Source of the DNA: Candidatus Sumerlaeaceae bacterium
Lineage (GTDB): Bacteria; Sumerlaeota; Sumerlaeia; Sumerlaeales; Sumerlaeaceae
Direction: 5' to 3'
Length of the DNA stretch: 60,057 nt
Assembly (NCBI GenBank): GCA_019695055.1
Contig: JAIBAT010000063.1
Coordinates: 70,220-130,276, forward strand
The position numbers and the translations under genes are program-made. Below, piece after piece: positions 1 through 9,590 of the stretch; position 1 is the stretch's first letter; the number at the start of each line of letters is the position of its first letter. A model generated the notes under the pieces. It did not search any database. It was not told the DNA's origin and saw nothing but the letters and a program-made list of their open reading frames with translations.

Positions 1-185
1 TCTTGATTTTCAGCGAGGTTGCGATGCTGGCGGGTCTCGGTTTTTACCTCGCGGCGGGCGACATGAGGCTTATGCTACTCGCGGGTTGCTTTGCGTTCGT
101 TTACTACGCCCAGAGCTTTCCTGCCGAGCGGATCCTTGCCCGTGCCATTGCGAGCCACTCTTCGGGTCGGGAGCCTCGCGCTTGA
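1..185 (+). CDS. C-terminal fragment of a membrane protein (5' end outside window)
   Basis: The reading frame is open from the window edge to a TGA at 183-185. The visible 60 residues hold two hydrophobic stretches separated by a short charged loop (AAGDMR), followed by a basic, polar tail. This looks like the last two membrane segments of a polytopic protein. It lies 34 bp upstream of a GT4 glycosyltransferase and an ABC-2 exporter permease, so an O-antigen/exopolysaccharide polymerase or flippase-type role is possible. Too little is visible to assign a family, and the true start is outside the window. Confidence 0.5.
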   Translation, partial: LIFSEVAMLAGLGFYLAAGDMRLMLLAGCFAFVYYAQSFPAERILARAIASHSSGREPRA

Positions 186-219
186 CGTCGCGCCGCGGGG
201 TGCCAACGGTGGCCCCAAG

Positions 220-1464
220 ATGAGAATCCTCTATATCTGCGGGGACATGGGAATTGAAGCAGGTGGCCGCAAGGGTGCAGCAACGCACGTTCGTGAGACC
301 TGCCATGCGCTTCAGGCTTTCGGGCATGACGTTCTCCTAGTCGCGGCCTCGTTGGGTGATCGAAGCGAACTCAACGTACCTGCGATCGAGGTAGCCCCCA
401 GTCGCAGCAAGATGCTTGGCGCGGACCTGCGGTATCTGCTCCTGAATTCCAGGATGAAACGCGAACTGGCGAGGGTGATAACCGAATTCAAACCGGACGT
501 GGTTTACGAGCGCTACTCGCTTTATCAAACGGCCGGGGCAAAATTGTGCCGCAAATTTTCCCTTCCGCGAATATTGGAAGTCAATACGCTGCTTGCCCAT
601 GAGCAGCGACACAGACTGCGCCTGACTCCGCTTGCACGTCTCATCGAGGGCAGGCTGTGGCGCGGGGAGAAGGCCATCATCTGCGTTTCAACTACCCTGA
701 AGGGTTTGATGACCGAGAGCGCAGGCCTGGACGAAAGCAAGATGGCCGGTTTCATCGTATCCCCGGTGGCCATCAACCCCGATGTGTTTCATCCGTCGGT
801 GAAGCCGGTGGACCTGTCTGCTCTTGGGTTCGGAGATCGCAAGATTGCCGGTTACATGGGAACCATGACGGCTTGGCATGGCGTGGATCTTTTCTTTAAG
901 GCCGCGGAAATCCTGAAAAGAGGCAACCACTCCGTAATCATTTTTGCTGTCGGTGGTGAACCGGAGAAAGTGGAAAAGCTGCGGGCGCGAACTCGTGAAC
1001 TCGGGATCGAGAAGTATCTCCACTTCCACGGCAGCATTCCCCACTCGGAGGTTCCCAGCCATCTCGCGGCGATGGATTTGTGTCTGATTGCCGACACGCA
1101 GGACTGGTCATCTCCCACCAAGTTTTTTGAGTTCGCCGGCATGGAAAAGCCTGTGGTTGGGGCCCGGTGCCCGGCAATTGTGGAAGTTTTTGGTGAACCC
1201 GATCATCCGGCGGGCCTGTTGTTTGACAGGGGCAATGCGGAGGACATGGTGCGCTGTATCCTCGAGATCATTGCCAATTCTGAACTGGGCCGAAGTCTCG
1301 GCCGGCGCGCCCGTCGTCGCCTGTTGAATCATTACTCCTGGCGATGCAACATACGCAGGATTATGGAGCTTTATCGGAAGATGGGTGTGGCGGCGGCCGT
1401 CGATCCCGGCCCCGAAACCGGCCCGGGCCTTAACCACACACCCGCCGAAGGCCCGCTGCAATGA
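220..1464 (+). CDS. GT4-family glycosyltransferase (surface polysaccharide)
   Basis: Predicted 414-residue retaining glycosyltransferase with a GT-B fold, acting at the cytoplasmic face on a lipid-linked glycan. The start chosen is ATG at 220, because MRILYICGDMG is the usual first strand of this fold; an upstream in-frame start at 91 would overlap the preceding gene. The N-terminal acceptor domain includes a glycine-rich loop (GGRKGAATHV). The C-terminal donor domain carries MGTMTAWHGVDLFFKAA and the nucleotide-sugar site SPTKFFEFAGMEKPVV with its acidic residues. The gene overlaps the permease gene by 4 bp (ATGA), which implies translational coupling. The sugar specificity cannot be read from the sequence. 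Confidence 0.88.
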   Translation: MRILYICGDMGIEAGGRKGAATHVRETCHALQAFGHDVLLVAASLGDRSELNVPAIEVAPSRSKMLGADLRYLLLNSRMKRELARVITEFKPDVVYERYSLYQTAGAKLCRKFSLPRILEVNTLLAHEQRHRLRLTPLARLIEGRLWRGEKAIICVSTTLKGLMTESAGLDESKMAGFIVSPVAINPDVFHPSVKPVDLSALGFGDRKIAGYMGTMTAWHGVDLFFKAAEILKRGNHSVIIFAVGGEPEKVEKLRARTRELGIEKYLHFHGSIPHSEVPSHLAAMDLCLIADTQDWSSPTKFFEFAGMEKPVVGARCPAIVEVFGEPDHPAGLLFDRGNAEDMVRCILEIIANSELGRSLGRRARRRLLNHYSWRCNIRRIMELYRKMGVAAAVDPGPETGPGLNHTPAEGPLQ

Positions 1465-2285
1465 ACCGCACCTTGCGTCAGCAATCGGAACTTGTGCTCA
1501 GCCTGGCAAAGCGTGACCTCAAGGCGCGCTACAAGGATTCGGTCCTTGGGTTTTTCTGGTCACTGCTGCGCCCTGCGTTCCTGACGCTGATTCTGTGGGC
1601 GGTCTTCGCGAAGATTCTCCAGTTTCGTTCCCCCAGCGAGCAAGTTCCCTATTGGTTGCATGTGCTGGTGTCGGTGCTGGCGTGGAACTTTTTCGCCGGT
1701 TCTCTATTTGATGCCACTCATTCGGTATTGGCCAACGCCAATCTGTTGAAGAAAGTTAAGCTGGATTGTGAGGTGTTCCCGGTCGCGTCCATCCTCTCCA
1801 ATGCCATTCATTTTGTGCTGGCACTCGCTATTGTACTGGTCATCAAAGTGGTGTTTGGTTTTGGCCTTTCCTGGCACGTTGTGTTCCTGCCATTTGTCTG
1901 TGCCATTCTGACCCTGCTGATTCTTGGCGTTTCCCTTTATCTATCGGCGCTCAATGTTTTCTACAGGGACGTGAGCGGTTTACTGGATCTCGGAACCCTT
2001 GCCTGGTTTTATGTGACCCCCATAATCTACTCGCTTCCCATGGCTGCCGAACGAATTTTGGAGAAAACGGGGCAATGGGGTGTAGACTTGTATATGATGA
2101 ACCCGGTTTCGCCGCCCATTGTGGCCCTGAGGCGGGTCCTGCTGTACGGAGGCAAGGACACTGAAATTGCCGACGGCCAGTTGCTCGTGTACCTTGGGAT
2201 CACTTTTGCTGCAAGCCTGGTCATCACGGTCACCGGTTGGATGCTCTTCCGGCGGCTGAGCCCAAGATTCGCGGATGAGTTGTAA
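1461..2285 (+). CDS. ABC-2 type polysaccharide export permease (Wzm/TagG-like)
   Basis: A 274-residue integral membrane protein of the O-antigen/teichoic-acid exporter family. The N-terminal amphipathic segment (LAKRDLKARYKDSVLGFFWS) is the hallmark of Wzm-like permeases and is followed by about six membrane segments. It should form the pore that moves lipid-linked polysaccharide across the inner membrane. The ATPase partner (Wzt-type) is not next to it; it may lie upstream of the window. The gene overlaps the glycosyltransferase by 4 bp and the following metallo-hydrolase by 1 bp (TAATG), so the three genes are probably co-translated. Confidence 0.88.
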   Translation: MNRTLRQQSELVLSLAKRDLKARYKDSVLGFFWSLLRPAFLTLILWAVFAKILQFRSPSEQVPYWLHVLVSVLAWNFFAGSLFDATHSVLANANLLKKVKLDCEVFPVASILSNAIHFVLALAIVLVIKVVFGFGLSWHVVFLPFVCAILTLLILGVSLYLSALNVFYRDVSGLLDLGTLAWFYVTPIIYSLPMAAERILEKTGQWGVDLYMMNPVSPPIVALRRVLLYGGKDTEIADGQLLVYLGITFAASLVITVTGWMLFRRLSPRFADEL

Positions 2286-2953
2286 TGCCCTATAAGATAC
2301 AGAAGTTTGTAACCAACGAACTCGGCACCAATTGCTACATTGCCTATGATGATAATGGCGACGCTGTCATGGTGGACCCGGGTGGCCGTGCAGATCTGCT
2401 CCTCAAGTTCCTCAGGGACAAGAACCTCAACCTTCGCGTGATCCTCAACACTCATGCGCACATTGATCACATTGCGAGCAATGCCACGGTGAAGGAGGCC
2501 ACCGGGGCAATCATTGGGGTGAACCCCATCGAGGCATTCCTCCTTGGGGATGCCACGGCCAACGGAGCTGATTACTTTGGCTGGCCCTACACGGAGCACG
2601 AGGCTGATTTCGCGCTCAATGATGGAGACTTTGTCGGCTACGGGCACATGAAGTTTAAGGTGGTCCACACGCCGGGTCATTCCCCTGGACATGTCTGCCT
2701 TGTCGATGCCGAGAACATGGTGATTTTTGCCGGGGACTTGGTTTTCAAGGGATCGATCGGACGCTGGGACCTGCCGGGCGGGGATCGGGAGACCCTGATG
2801 GTGTCTCTTCACAAGTTCCTCAAGTTTCCCGATGGTGCCACAGTTTACCCCGGGCACGGCGACATCACAACCGTTGCTGTTGAAAAGCGGACGAATCCCT
2901 ACCTTCTGGATTTGCTGGAGACGGTGGCGGCAGAAGATCCCTCGGGTCATTGA
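2285..2953 (+). CDS. MBL-fold metallo-hydrolase, glyoxalase II-like
   Basis: A 222-residue metallo-beta-lactamase-fold hydrolase. The dinuclear metal site is intact: THAHIDH near residues 56-62, a following His in HTPGHSPGH, the Asp in FAGDLVF, and the C-terminal His in YPGHGD. This resembles short YcbL-like glyoxalase II proteins, which hydrolyse thioesters such as S-lactoylglutathione in the cytoplasm. The ATG overlaps the stop of the exporter permease by 1 bp. Placement in a polysaccharide operon is unusual, and a glycan- or lipid-linked thioester/ester role cannot be excluded. Confidence 0.88.
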   Translation: MPYKIQKFVTNELGTNCYIAYDDNGDAVMVDPGGRADLLLKFLRDKNLNLRVILNTHAHIDHIASNATVKEATGAIIGVNPIEAFLLGDATANGADYFGWPYTEHEADFALNDGDFVGYGHMKFKVVHTPGHSPGHVCLVDAENMVIFAGDLVFKGSIGRWDLPGGDRETLMVSLHKFLKFPDGATVYPGHGDITTVAVEKRTNPYLLDLLETVAAEDPSGH

Positions 2954-3067
2954 TTCGTCCTTCAGCTTAGATCCGTCAATTTTGCCCGGATTATTTCCCT
3001 GTCCGAAATACCACCGGAAAAATTGTTTCCTTGACCCTTGGCCGGGAATGAAGCTTTCAACAGGTAA

Positions 3068-5980
3068 TTGACGTCATGTAGTCCACCGGGGGACGGTCAT
3101 AAATTGGGAAGCGATCAAGAGATACCGGCATTGAAGGTGCCGGATGAAATAGAATGTGCCGCGCTGGATGCGTTTCCCGATCCGGTTGTGCTTCTTGACG
3201 GTTCCGGAGTCGTAACCTGGGTGAATCGCGCAGCCGCACTTCACCCCTGTGGTGGTTGCGCCATAGGAATTTCCTCAAAGCATCTGGGGCAGGCCTTGCC
3301 GGAGGTTTGCAGAGAAACGCAGCCTTGGAATGCGGAACTTGCTGAACAGCTGCAGGCTGCGGTGGGCCGGATCCTCGACGGCTCTTCGCCGGGGCGCAAT
3401 ATAGATTACAAGTGCCCGGAGCAGGGGGATGACGCGTGGTTCAGCCTCGTCCTGAGGCCCGTTAATGGCAGGCGCGGCGGCCTTGTCATGATTCATCGCA
3501 ATGTCACCGAGCAGCGCAGGGCTTTACGGGAGTTTGCCGCCCTGGAGGCAGAATGCAGGCTTCTTGAAGAAAACATGACGGATGTCATTTGTCGCCATGC
3601 CATGGATGGCACCTATACCTATGTTTCTTCTGCCTGCTTTCCCTTGTTTGGCTACAGCCCGTCGGAACTCGTAGGGCGGAAACCACACGATTTCGTTCAC
3701 GCCGATGACATTGAGGGGCTGGTGGCGAGACACCAGGAATATGCGGCAAATCCCGAACTGCTGCGATTTCGCAGCAGTTTTAGATTTCGACGAAAAGATG
3801 GCCGGTATGTTTGGGTGGAAACGGGGTTTAATTTCCTCCGCAATCCCGACACGGGCACACCCGAGTCCATCGTTTCTGTGACACGGGACTATTCCGAGCA
3901 ACGAATGACCCAGGCGGTGGTGCGCCGTCTGGCCACCGTGGTGGAGCAGGCGGCCGAGTCCATCGTCATCACGGACAAGGCTGGTATCATCGAATACGTA
4001 AATCCCTATTTCACCACGGTCACAGGATATCAGGTGGAGGAGGTTTTGGGCCGTACCACCAATCTCCTGAAGAGTGGCTTTCAGGAGCCGGGATTTTACA
4101 AGCGGCTTTGGAGCACGATCACGGCCGGGAATGTTTTCGAGGGAACCTTCGTTAACCGGCGAAAAGACGGCACGCTGTTTCACGAACAGGCCACAGTATT
4201 TCCCATCAAGAATGATGATGGAGAAATTGTCCATTTTGCAGCGGTCAAGCGCGACGTATCGGCGCAGGTCCAGGCCGAAAGGGCTCTTCGCGAAAGCGAG
4301 GAACGATACGCCCTTGCAACCCGGGGGGCGGCGGATGGCATCTGGGACTGGAATCTGTCGGCCAACAAGGTCTTCCTTGCGCCACGTTGGCGGGAAATGC
4401 TGGGTTACGGCGCGGAGGATCTGGGGGACTCCCCCGAAGAATGGCTGACACTGCTCCACGCGGATGATCGGGCGCAGTTTGAGGAGAATGTCCGCCGGCA
4501 CGCAGAGGGTGGTCCGGAACACTTTGAATGCGAATACTGCATTCGTCATCGGGACGGTACTTACCGCTGGATGCTTTGCCGGGGGCTTGCCGTAAGGGGA
4601 GCCGATGGGCGGGCGTATCGACTGGTGGGAAGCCAGACTGACGTAACGGCCCGGAATCTTGCGGAGGAGAAGATCCTCCACAATGCCTTCTATGACGCGC
4701 TGACCGGGCTGCCCAATCGGGCGCTACTCCTGGACCGCATGGACATCTGCATTCGGCGTGCCAGCCGACGTAGCGAGGCTCGTTTTGCCGCGATTGCCGT
4801 GGATCTGGACAAGTTCAAGCACATCAATGAAAGTTTCGGGCATCTCCGCGGTGATGAATTGCTCAAGCAGTTTGCAGCACGAATCCAGGGATTGTCGCGG
4901 CCCACGGACACCCTGGCCCGCACAGGCGAGGACGAGTTTGTGCTGCTTCTTGACGATTTCACCGACGAGCACTATGTTGTCCGTGTGGCGGAACGTGTGC
5001 GGGCGGCGACCGAGGAGGCGTTTGAGGTTGCCGGTGCATCTGTCTACCTGACGGTCAGCGTCGGGATTGCGATTGGCCCCGGGGAATATCACCGTCCGGA
5101 GGACCTGTTGCGCGACGCGGTGACGGCACTGTTTCAGGCCAAGAGTGCCGGCAGGGATCGCATCGTGGTTTTTGATGAGGCCATGCACCAGCGTGTCGTG
5201 ACGCGGCTGGAGATCGAAAGCGCACTCCATGGTGCCACGCTCCGGAATGAAATGGTCATGCATTATCAGCCCATCTACGCCCTGGATACGGGGGCCATCG
5301 TGGCTGTCGAGGCGCTGGCCCGCTGGAATCACCCCCAAAGGGGGATGTTGAGCCCATCCGAATTCATACCGGTGGCGGAAGACACGGGCCTCATCTTGTC
5401 GCTGGGCAACTGGATCCTGCGTGAATCGTGTGCACAGGAGGCTCGTTGGCGCGGTGCGTTTGGCGGTCAAAGCATTGTGAAGGTAAATATTAACCTCTCC
5501 GCCCGCCAGTTGGCTTCGCCATATATTGTGGATCAAATGCGGGCGGCGCTTGAGGACACAGGTGCGGACCCGGCCAACGTGCGGCTTGAAATCACGGAAA
5601 GCGCGTTCCTTGAGAATTTTGATCACGCAGTCAGTGTTGCCCGGCAGCTTCGGGCTCTTGGCGTCGAACTGGCATTCGACGATTTTGGCACAGGCTATTC
5701 CTCGCTCAATTACCTCATGCAACTGCCTGTCCAGCATCTTAAGCTCGACAAGTCCTTTACCCAGCACATCGGGCGAAACCTGCGGGATTCCCTGATCGTT
5801 GATGCTCTCATCGTCCTGGCCAACAGTCTTGGTATAACCGTGACGGCCGAGGGCGTGGAACGGGAAGAGCAGCGGGAATGGCTGCGCCAGCACGGCTGCC
5901 ACTTTGCCCAAGGGTTTCTTTTCTCGCAGGTGGTGGAGCCCGGCAGGGTGGAGGCGATGATCAGGCGCGAATTGCGTTAG
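3068..5980 (+). CDS. PAS(x4)-GGDEF-EAL c-di-GMP signalling protein
   Basis: A 970-residue protein: four PAS-type domains (roughly residues 30-150, 160-280, 285-400, 410-530), a GGDEF domain (540-700) and an EAL domain (715-970). The EAL site looks active: EALARW near 748, NLSARQL, EITES, DDFGTGYSSL, LKLDKSF, TAEGVE and a final QGF are all present. The cyclase motif is GEDEF rather than GG[DE]EF near residue 620, so the net activity is probably c-di-GMP hydrolysis, perhaps with the GGDEF domain binding GTP. No signal peptide or membrane segment is seen, so the PAS array should sense a cytoplasmic cue. The start is uncertain: a stop precedes TTG 3068 directly, and TTG 3104, TTG 3131 or GTG 3137 are alternatives; there is no ATG before the first PAS domain. 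The 3' end overlaps the convergent FtsL-like gene by 4 bp. Confidence 0.9.
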   Translation: MTSCSPPGDGHKLGSDQEIPALKVPDEIECAALDAFPDPVVLLDGSGVVTWVNRAAALHPCGGCAIGISSKHLGQALPEVCRETQPWNAELAEQLQAAVGRILDGSSPGRNIDYKCPEQGDDAWFSLVLRPVNGRRGGLVMIHRNVTEQRRALREFAALEAECRLLEENMTDVICRHAMDGTYTYVSSACFPLFGYSPSELVGRKPHDFVHADDIEGLVARHQEYAANPELLRFRSSFRFRRKDGRYVWVETGFNFLRNPDTGTPESIVSVTRDYSEQRMTQAVVRRLATVVEQAAESIVITDKAGIIEYVNPYFTTVTGYQVEEVLGRTTNLLKSGFQEPGFYKRLWSTITAGNVFEGTFVNRRKDGTLFHEQATVFPIKNDDGEIVHFAAVKRDVSAQVQAERALRESEERYALATRGAADGIWDWNLSANKVFLAPRWREMLGYGAEDLGDSPEEWLTLLHADDRAQFEENVRRHAEGGPEHFECEYCIRHRDGTYRWMLCRGLAVRGADGRAYRLVGSQTDVTARNLAEEKILHNAFYDALTGLPNRALLLDRMDICIRRASRRSEARFAAIAVDLDKFKHINESFGHLRGDELLKQFAARIQGLSRPTDTLARTGEDEFVLLLDDFTDEHYVVRVAERVRAATEEAFEVAGASVYLTVSVGIAIGPGEYHRPEDLLRDAVTALFQAKSAGRDRIVVFDEAMHQRVVTRLEIESALHGATLRNEMVMHYQPIYALDTGAIVAVEALARWNHPQRGMLSPSEFIPVAEDTGLILSLGNWILRESCAQEARWRGAFGGQSIVKVNINLSARQLASPYIVDQMRAALEDTGADPANVRLEITESAFLENFDHAVSVARQLRALGVELAFDDFGTGYSSLNYLMQLPVQHLKLDKSFTQHIGRNLRDSLIVDALIVLANSLGITVTAEGVEREEQREWLRQHGCHFAQGFLFSQVVEPGRVEAMIRRELR

Positions 5981-6492
5981 CGCGATTGAGTGAGGCTGGA
6001 TTCCGGCCCGGCACCGGCAAATGCGCGGTTGATGGTTCCAAGCGTGTCGGCGACTCGATGAAGGATCGGGGGCGATTCCTCTTCAGAAACCGGAAGGGAC
6101 ATGTTTCCCGCACCCGAACCATTGCCGCTGAAATATTTCGATTTCAAATCTTCCGGAAGATTCTCCTCCACATGGGCCAATGCGGGAACATCCTCCATCT
6201 TAAGGTTGGTTCGGGCGATTTCCTCGATGGTGGCCAGATCTGACAGGCTTGCGTTCTGAACCTGGAGCCGTTGCATCTCGATTTGCAGCTTCCGGGCAGC
6301 AATCTGGGTTTCCTGCTGTTCCCTTCGCAGGTCGCCGATGGCAAAGCGCAAATATAACTGCCCGACGCCAAAGGCACCGAGCAAGCTGCAAAGAAACAGT
6401 GCACGGGCCACGCGCCGATAGCCGAGCGATTCACGCACAGGAGCAGGCTCCGTACATGGGGTCAGCGTGGGCAGATCCCGATAAGACTTCAT
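5977..6492 (-). CDS. FtsL/DivIC-like single-pass coiled-coil membrane protein
   Basis: 171 residues: a short cytoplasmic N-terminus, one membrane segment (about residues 31-50), then a periplasmic heptad-rich helix (LRREQQETQIAARKLQIEM and on to about residue 90). Next comes a short EEIARTNLKMEDVPAL motif and a polar, Ser/Gly-rich tail. The topology and the position of the coiled coil match FtsL/DivIC septum-formation proteins, which bridge FtsQ/DivIB and FtsWI. Those families are poorly conserved in sequence and the usual mraW/ftsI neighbours are absent, so the assignment is tentative. The gene lies downstream of nrdJ on the same strand after a 185-bp gap. Confidence 0.5.
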   Translation of the reverse strand: MKSYRDLPTLTPCTEPAPVRESLGYRRVARALFLCSLLGAFGVGQLYLRFAIGDLRREQQETQIAARKLQIEMQRLQVQNASLSDLATIEEIARTNLKMEDVPALAHVEENLPEDLKSKYFSGNGSGAGNMSLPVSEEESPPILHRVADTLGTINRAFAGAGPESSLTQSR

Positions 6493-6677
6493 GGCTTACT
6501 ACACTTCCTTCGTACTGCGGGCAAACACTCACAAAGCAGCGGTTAACAACGGTGTCAGTCGCATGATATGGTTGAGTCGCAAACACACGAAACAGCTTTC
6601 AGTTAATGCGGCGCGACGGCTGTTTCGTCCCGCCGAGCCGCTATCAGTGCAAAACTTGTGCTACCCCTGCAGGGCTC

Positions 6678-9017
6678 TCACCCGCACTTGGAAAACCCGC
6701 AAGCATGGCACTTGCGGCATCCCTCCTCCATGGCGAGGGGGGCCCCGCATTCAGGGCACTTCAAGGCTGTAACTTGTTTGGTTTCAGCGGTCCCTGTTGG
6801 TGCTGCTTCAATGACCATCTGTAACCCGTGGCCGACATGGCCTTCCTGGGACACCAAGTTCAGGGGAATTCGTAGTCCGTTCCCGTCGGACAGGAAAAGG
6901 TGCGGAAGCGCCGCAACCTGTTCGAGATTCGAACGGTCCAGATCCAGGCTAAAGCGGCGCATCAGGCGGTTGGTGCCGTTGGAAGCAGCTCCGTGCTGAT
7001 GGCCGGATTTTACGGCAATCCTCGCGCCGCCCGCGGAAAGCGTCACAGCCGCTCGCGAGGCAGCTATGTTAGTCTGGACCGGTTTGGGTTCCTTGATTTC
7101 AGGCTTGTGTCCGTTGCCAGCCGTTATCTTGTCTTCTGCCTTCTTACTGCCCGTGCCGATATTCAGTACCTGTACATCGCGGGAGCCGTCGCGGTAAATC
7201 GTGACGCCTTTGCATCCCTTTAGGTAAGCCAGCTTGTAAACCTCGGCCACGTCCTCGCGAGTGGCATGATTCGGGAAATTTACGGTCTTGCTTACGGCGT
7301 TCTCGCAGTGCCGCTGGAAGGCGGCCTGGTGTTCAAGGTGCCATTTCGGGGTCACGTCGTGGGCCGTAATGAAAACGTCCCGCACATCCTGGGGGACATC
7401 CTCCATCTCCTGCACACTGCCCCTCATGGCGATTTCTTTCATGAGAGTTTCGCTGTAGAAACCGCGCGCGCGAGCGACCTGTTCGAAGTAAGGGTGAATG
7501 TCCACCAGCTCGGCGCCGTCCAGCACCTTCCGGTAGAAGGAAATGGCAAAAAGCGGCTCAATGCCGCTGGAGCAGCCAGCAATGATGGAAATGGTGCCCG
7601 TGGGTGCGATGGTGGTTACCGTGGCGTTGCGCCGCGGCACGCAGCCATTGTACCAGGGGTGACTTTCATCACAGAAAACCGACCCCTGGAAATGGCCAAA
7701 TGGACCGCGTTCTTTTGCGAGCGCCTCCGACGCTTTCCCGGCCTCCGACTGGATAAACGCCATCAGGCGCTCGCCCAATTCGACGGCCTCCTTCGAACTA
7801 TACGGGATCCCCAACAGGAAAAGCAGGTCGGCAAAGCCCATCACTCCTAACCCGATCTTGCGATTACCGACCTTCACAATGTTGGTGATCGACGGCAGCG
7901 GGAAGTCCGACATTTCGATCACGTCGTCCAGAAAGCGAATGCAGAGATGCACGGTCTCCGCAAGTTTGTCCCAATCAATTACCCAGCATGTGCCATCGTT
8001 CAACAGGTTGCGGGAAGTGTAGCCATCACAGGAACTTGTAGAAGCGCCGGAGGGCTGCTCGCAAACTTGAATCCTTTTCGTCATCAGGGCCAGATTGACC
8101 GAGCCCAGATTGCAGGCCTCGTAGGGCAACAGAGGCTGCTCGCCACAGGGGTTGGTGCTTTCCATGGGCCCGACCTGCGGCGTCGGATTGTCGCGGTTGA
8201 TGCGATCGATAAAAACGAGCCCCGGATCCCCGTTTTTCCAGGCATTGTCCACCATGCGGTTGAACACCTCGGCGGCGTTCAACTTGCCGACGGGCTGCCC
8301 GTTTTTCGGGTTGTAAAGCTCGTAGTCCTCGTTCGCGAGAACCGCTTCCATGAACTTCTCGGTCAGGGCCACGGAAATATTGAAGTTAGTGACCGAAACC
8401 ATGTCGGCCTTGCATTCAATGAACTCAAGGATGTCGGGGTGATCCACGCGCAGGATGCCCATGTTGGCCCCGCGGCGTGTGCCGCCCTGCTTGATTGCCT
8501 CTGTGGCCGAGTTGAAAACCTTCATGAACGAAACGGGGCCGCTCGACACACCCTTTGTCGAGCGCACCCGGTCGTTCTTCGGCCGCAAACGCGAGAATGC
8601 AAAGCCGGTACCGCCACCGGTCTTGTGGATGATGGCGGCGTGCTTTACTGCGTCAAAAATACTATCGATGGCGTCCTCAACGGGAATAACAAAACAGGCG
8701 CTTAGCTGCTGCGGTCTACCTTTACCAGCATTCATCAGTGTCGGGGAATTCGGCATGAACTCGCAGGACGCCATCAAATCATAATACTTTTTACAAACCT
8801 CCTCATAGCGGTCGCGGCTGGCCGGGAAATTCAATTCGGCCTGGGCGATGTTTGCCGCCACCCGCCACACCAACTCCGCGGGAGTCTCCACCAGCTCCCC
8901 CGCGTCGTTTTTCTTCAGGTACCTCTTGTTCAACACGGTCACGGCGTTCGCACTGAACGCCGGTTCTACGGCCTTTCCCGGTCCCCCGGACGCAATTTTT
9001 TCGGTCAGCACCGTCAT
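6678..9017 (-). CDS. nrdJ: Adenosylcobalamin-dependent (class II) ribonucleotide reductase
   Basis: A 779-residue class II reductase that makes deoxyribonucleotides using a cobalamin-derived radical, with no oxygen-dependent partner subunit. Class hallmarks are present: a substrate-site Cys in [13 protein letters not shown], a [13 protein letters not shown] loop, the catalytic NPCGEQ triad loop followed by [10 protein letters not shown], and [17 protein letters not shown]. The C-terminus is a CPECG...CHACG zinc-ribbon-like Cys cluster, typical of NrdJ and thought to relay reducing power. The start is ATG 9017, preceded by AGGGAG about 9 bases upstream; an in-frame start at 9098 would lack this site. 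The gene stands alone, with the class Ic nrdAB on the other strand 2.2 kb away. An NrdR-box-like palindrome and DnaA boxes lie upstream. Confidence 0.96.
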   Translation of the reverse strand: MTVLTEKIASGGPGKAVEPAFSANAVTVLNKRYLKKNDAGELVETPAELVWRVAANIAQAELNFPASRDRYEEVCKKYYDLMASCEFMPNSPTLMNAGKGRPQQLSACFVIPVEDAIDSIFDAVKHAAIIHKTGGGTGFAFSRLRPKNDRVRSTKGVSSGPVSFMKVFNSATEAIKQGGTRRGANMGILRVDHPDILEFIECKADMVSVTNFNISVALTEKFMEAVLANEDYELYNPKNGQPVGKLNAAEVFNRMVDNAWKNGDPGLVFIDRINRDNPTPQVGPMESTNPCGEQPLLPYEACNLGSVNLALMTKRIQVCEQPSGASTSSCDGYTSRNLLNDGTCWVIDWDKLAETVHLCIRFLDDVIEMSDFPLPSITNIVKVGNRKIGLGVMGFADLLFLLGIPYSSKEAVELGERLMAFIQSEAGKASEALAKERGPFGHFQGSVFCDESHPWYNGCVPRRNATVTTIAPTGTISIIAGCSSGIEPLFAISFYRKVLDGAELVDIHPYFEQVARARGFYSETLMKEIAMRGSVQEMEDVPQDVRDVFITAHDVTPKWHLEHQAAFQRHCENAVSKTVNFPNHATREDVAEVYKLAYLKGCKGVTIYRDGSRDVQVLNIGTGSKKAEDKITAGNGHKPEIKEPKPVQTNIAASRAAVTLSAGGARIAVKSGHQHGAASNGTNRLMRRFSLDLDRSNLEQVAALPHLFLSDGNGLRIPLNLVSQEGHVGHGLQMVIEAAPTGTAETKQVTALKCPECGAPLAMEEGCRKCHACGFSKCG

Positions 9018-9051
9018 GTCATCGTTCTCCCTGCAGTCGCAATTCGGCCGG

Positions 9052-9109
9052 TTATCCACAGCTACTTGTGGGGGACCGTGTGGAAAGGCTGTGTACAAAA
9101 TGTGGATGG
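9052..9109 (-). promoter_or_regulatory. DnaA-box cluster upstream of nrdJ
   Basis: A perfect consensus DnaA box, TTATCCACA, reads at 9052-9060, 35 bp from the nrdJ start. Two 7-of-9 matches follow in the opposite orientation at 9079-9087 (TGTGGAAAG) and 9101-9109 (TGTGGATGG). E. coli nrdAB is known to respond to DnaA, so coupling of deoxynucleotide supply to replication initiation is plausible here. The boxes are seen in the sequence; DnaA binding is inferred. Confidence 0.55.
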
Positions 9110-9143
9110 TTGGGCCACATTTGGTACCAACAACGTGTGCGGG

Positions 9144-9161
9144 TATGCTATATATAGTATA
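9144..9161 (-). promoter_or_regulatory. NrdR-box-like palindrome overlapping the presumed nrdJ promoter
   Basis: The 18-bp near-perfect palindrome TATGCTATATATAGTATA carries the full CTATATATAG core (9148-9157) of the NrdR box. NrdR represses ribonucleotide reductase genes when dATP is high. On the minus strand the left arm contains TATACT (9161-9156), a good -10 hexamer, so repression by occlusion is plausible. NrdR sites usually come in pairs about 31-32 bp apart, and no convincing second box was found here. Confidence 0.6.
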
Positions 9162-9590
9162 AAAGGGTCAAGCATGAATTGCTAAAGTCTTAACGCAAGA
9201 AATCTCAATCGTTTGCGGACGGTTTGAACGCAACCACGGGGCGTCTGCGGCCCAAAAAATTTTAGAACACTGATAAAACAGGGTTTAGAATCCGTGTCGG
9301 GGTGAGGGATGGCCCTTCCGATTTCCCGGAATTCGGGCGGATCTCCACCGTAACCCAATTAATCCCAGCGCTTCATGCGGCCGTGGGCAGATTGTTTTTG
9401 GGTTTAAGGCAGTTGGAGAATGGCAAATCGGTGGCGAACATACCCCGCTTGAAAGGGATTCCTGCTGTCCTGGCCGGGAATCCGGGAGGCAGATTTGTTG
9501 CTGAACCCGGCCCGCAACTTACCACTTTATTTAAAGCATAACAATTTAAAATATAAGCAAATTTGTAAGTTAATTCAATTCGGGGTGCGC

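Larger units (their letters stand above)
9018..9590. other. Intergenic region upstream of nrdJ
   Basis: 573 bp between the nrdJ start and the end of the GspF-like gene. The nrdJ-proximal 150 bp hold the DnaA and NrdR-like sites. The remainder includes an AT-rich tract at about 9530-9585 but no gene that can be supported. The short open frames at 9302-9541 (+) and 9373-9594 (-) overlap each other and show no protein-like features. No cobalamin riboswitch was recognised. Confidence 0.6.

Noticed and set aside
9018..9590. Cobalamin riboswitch upstream of nrdJ
   Set aside because: No B12-box or surrounding conserved elements could be found; the same is true upstream of the transaminase/importer genes.
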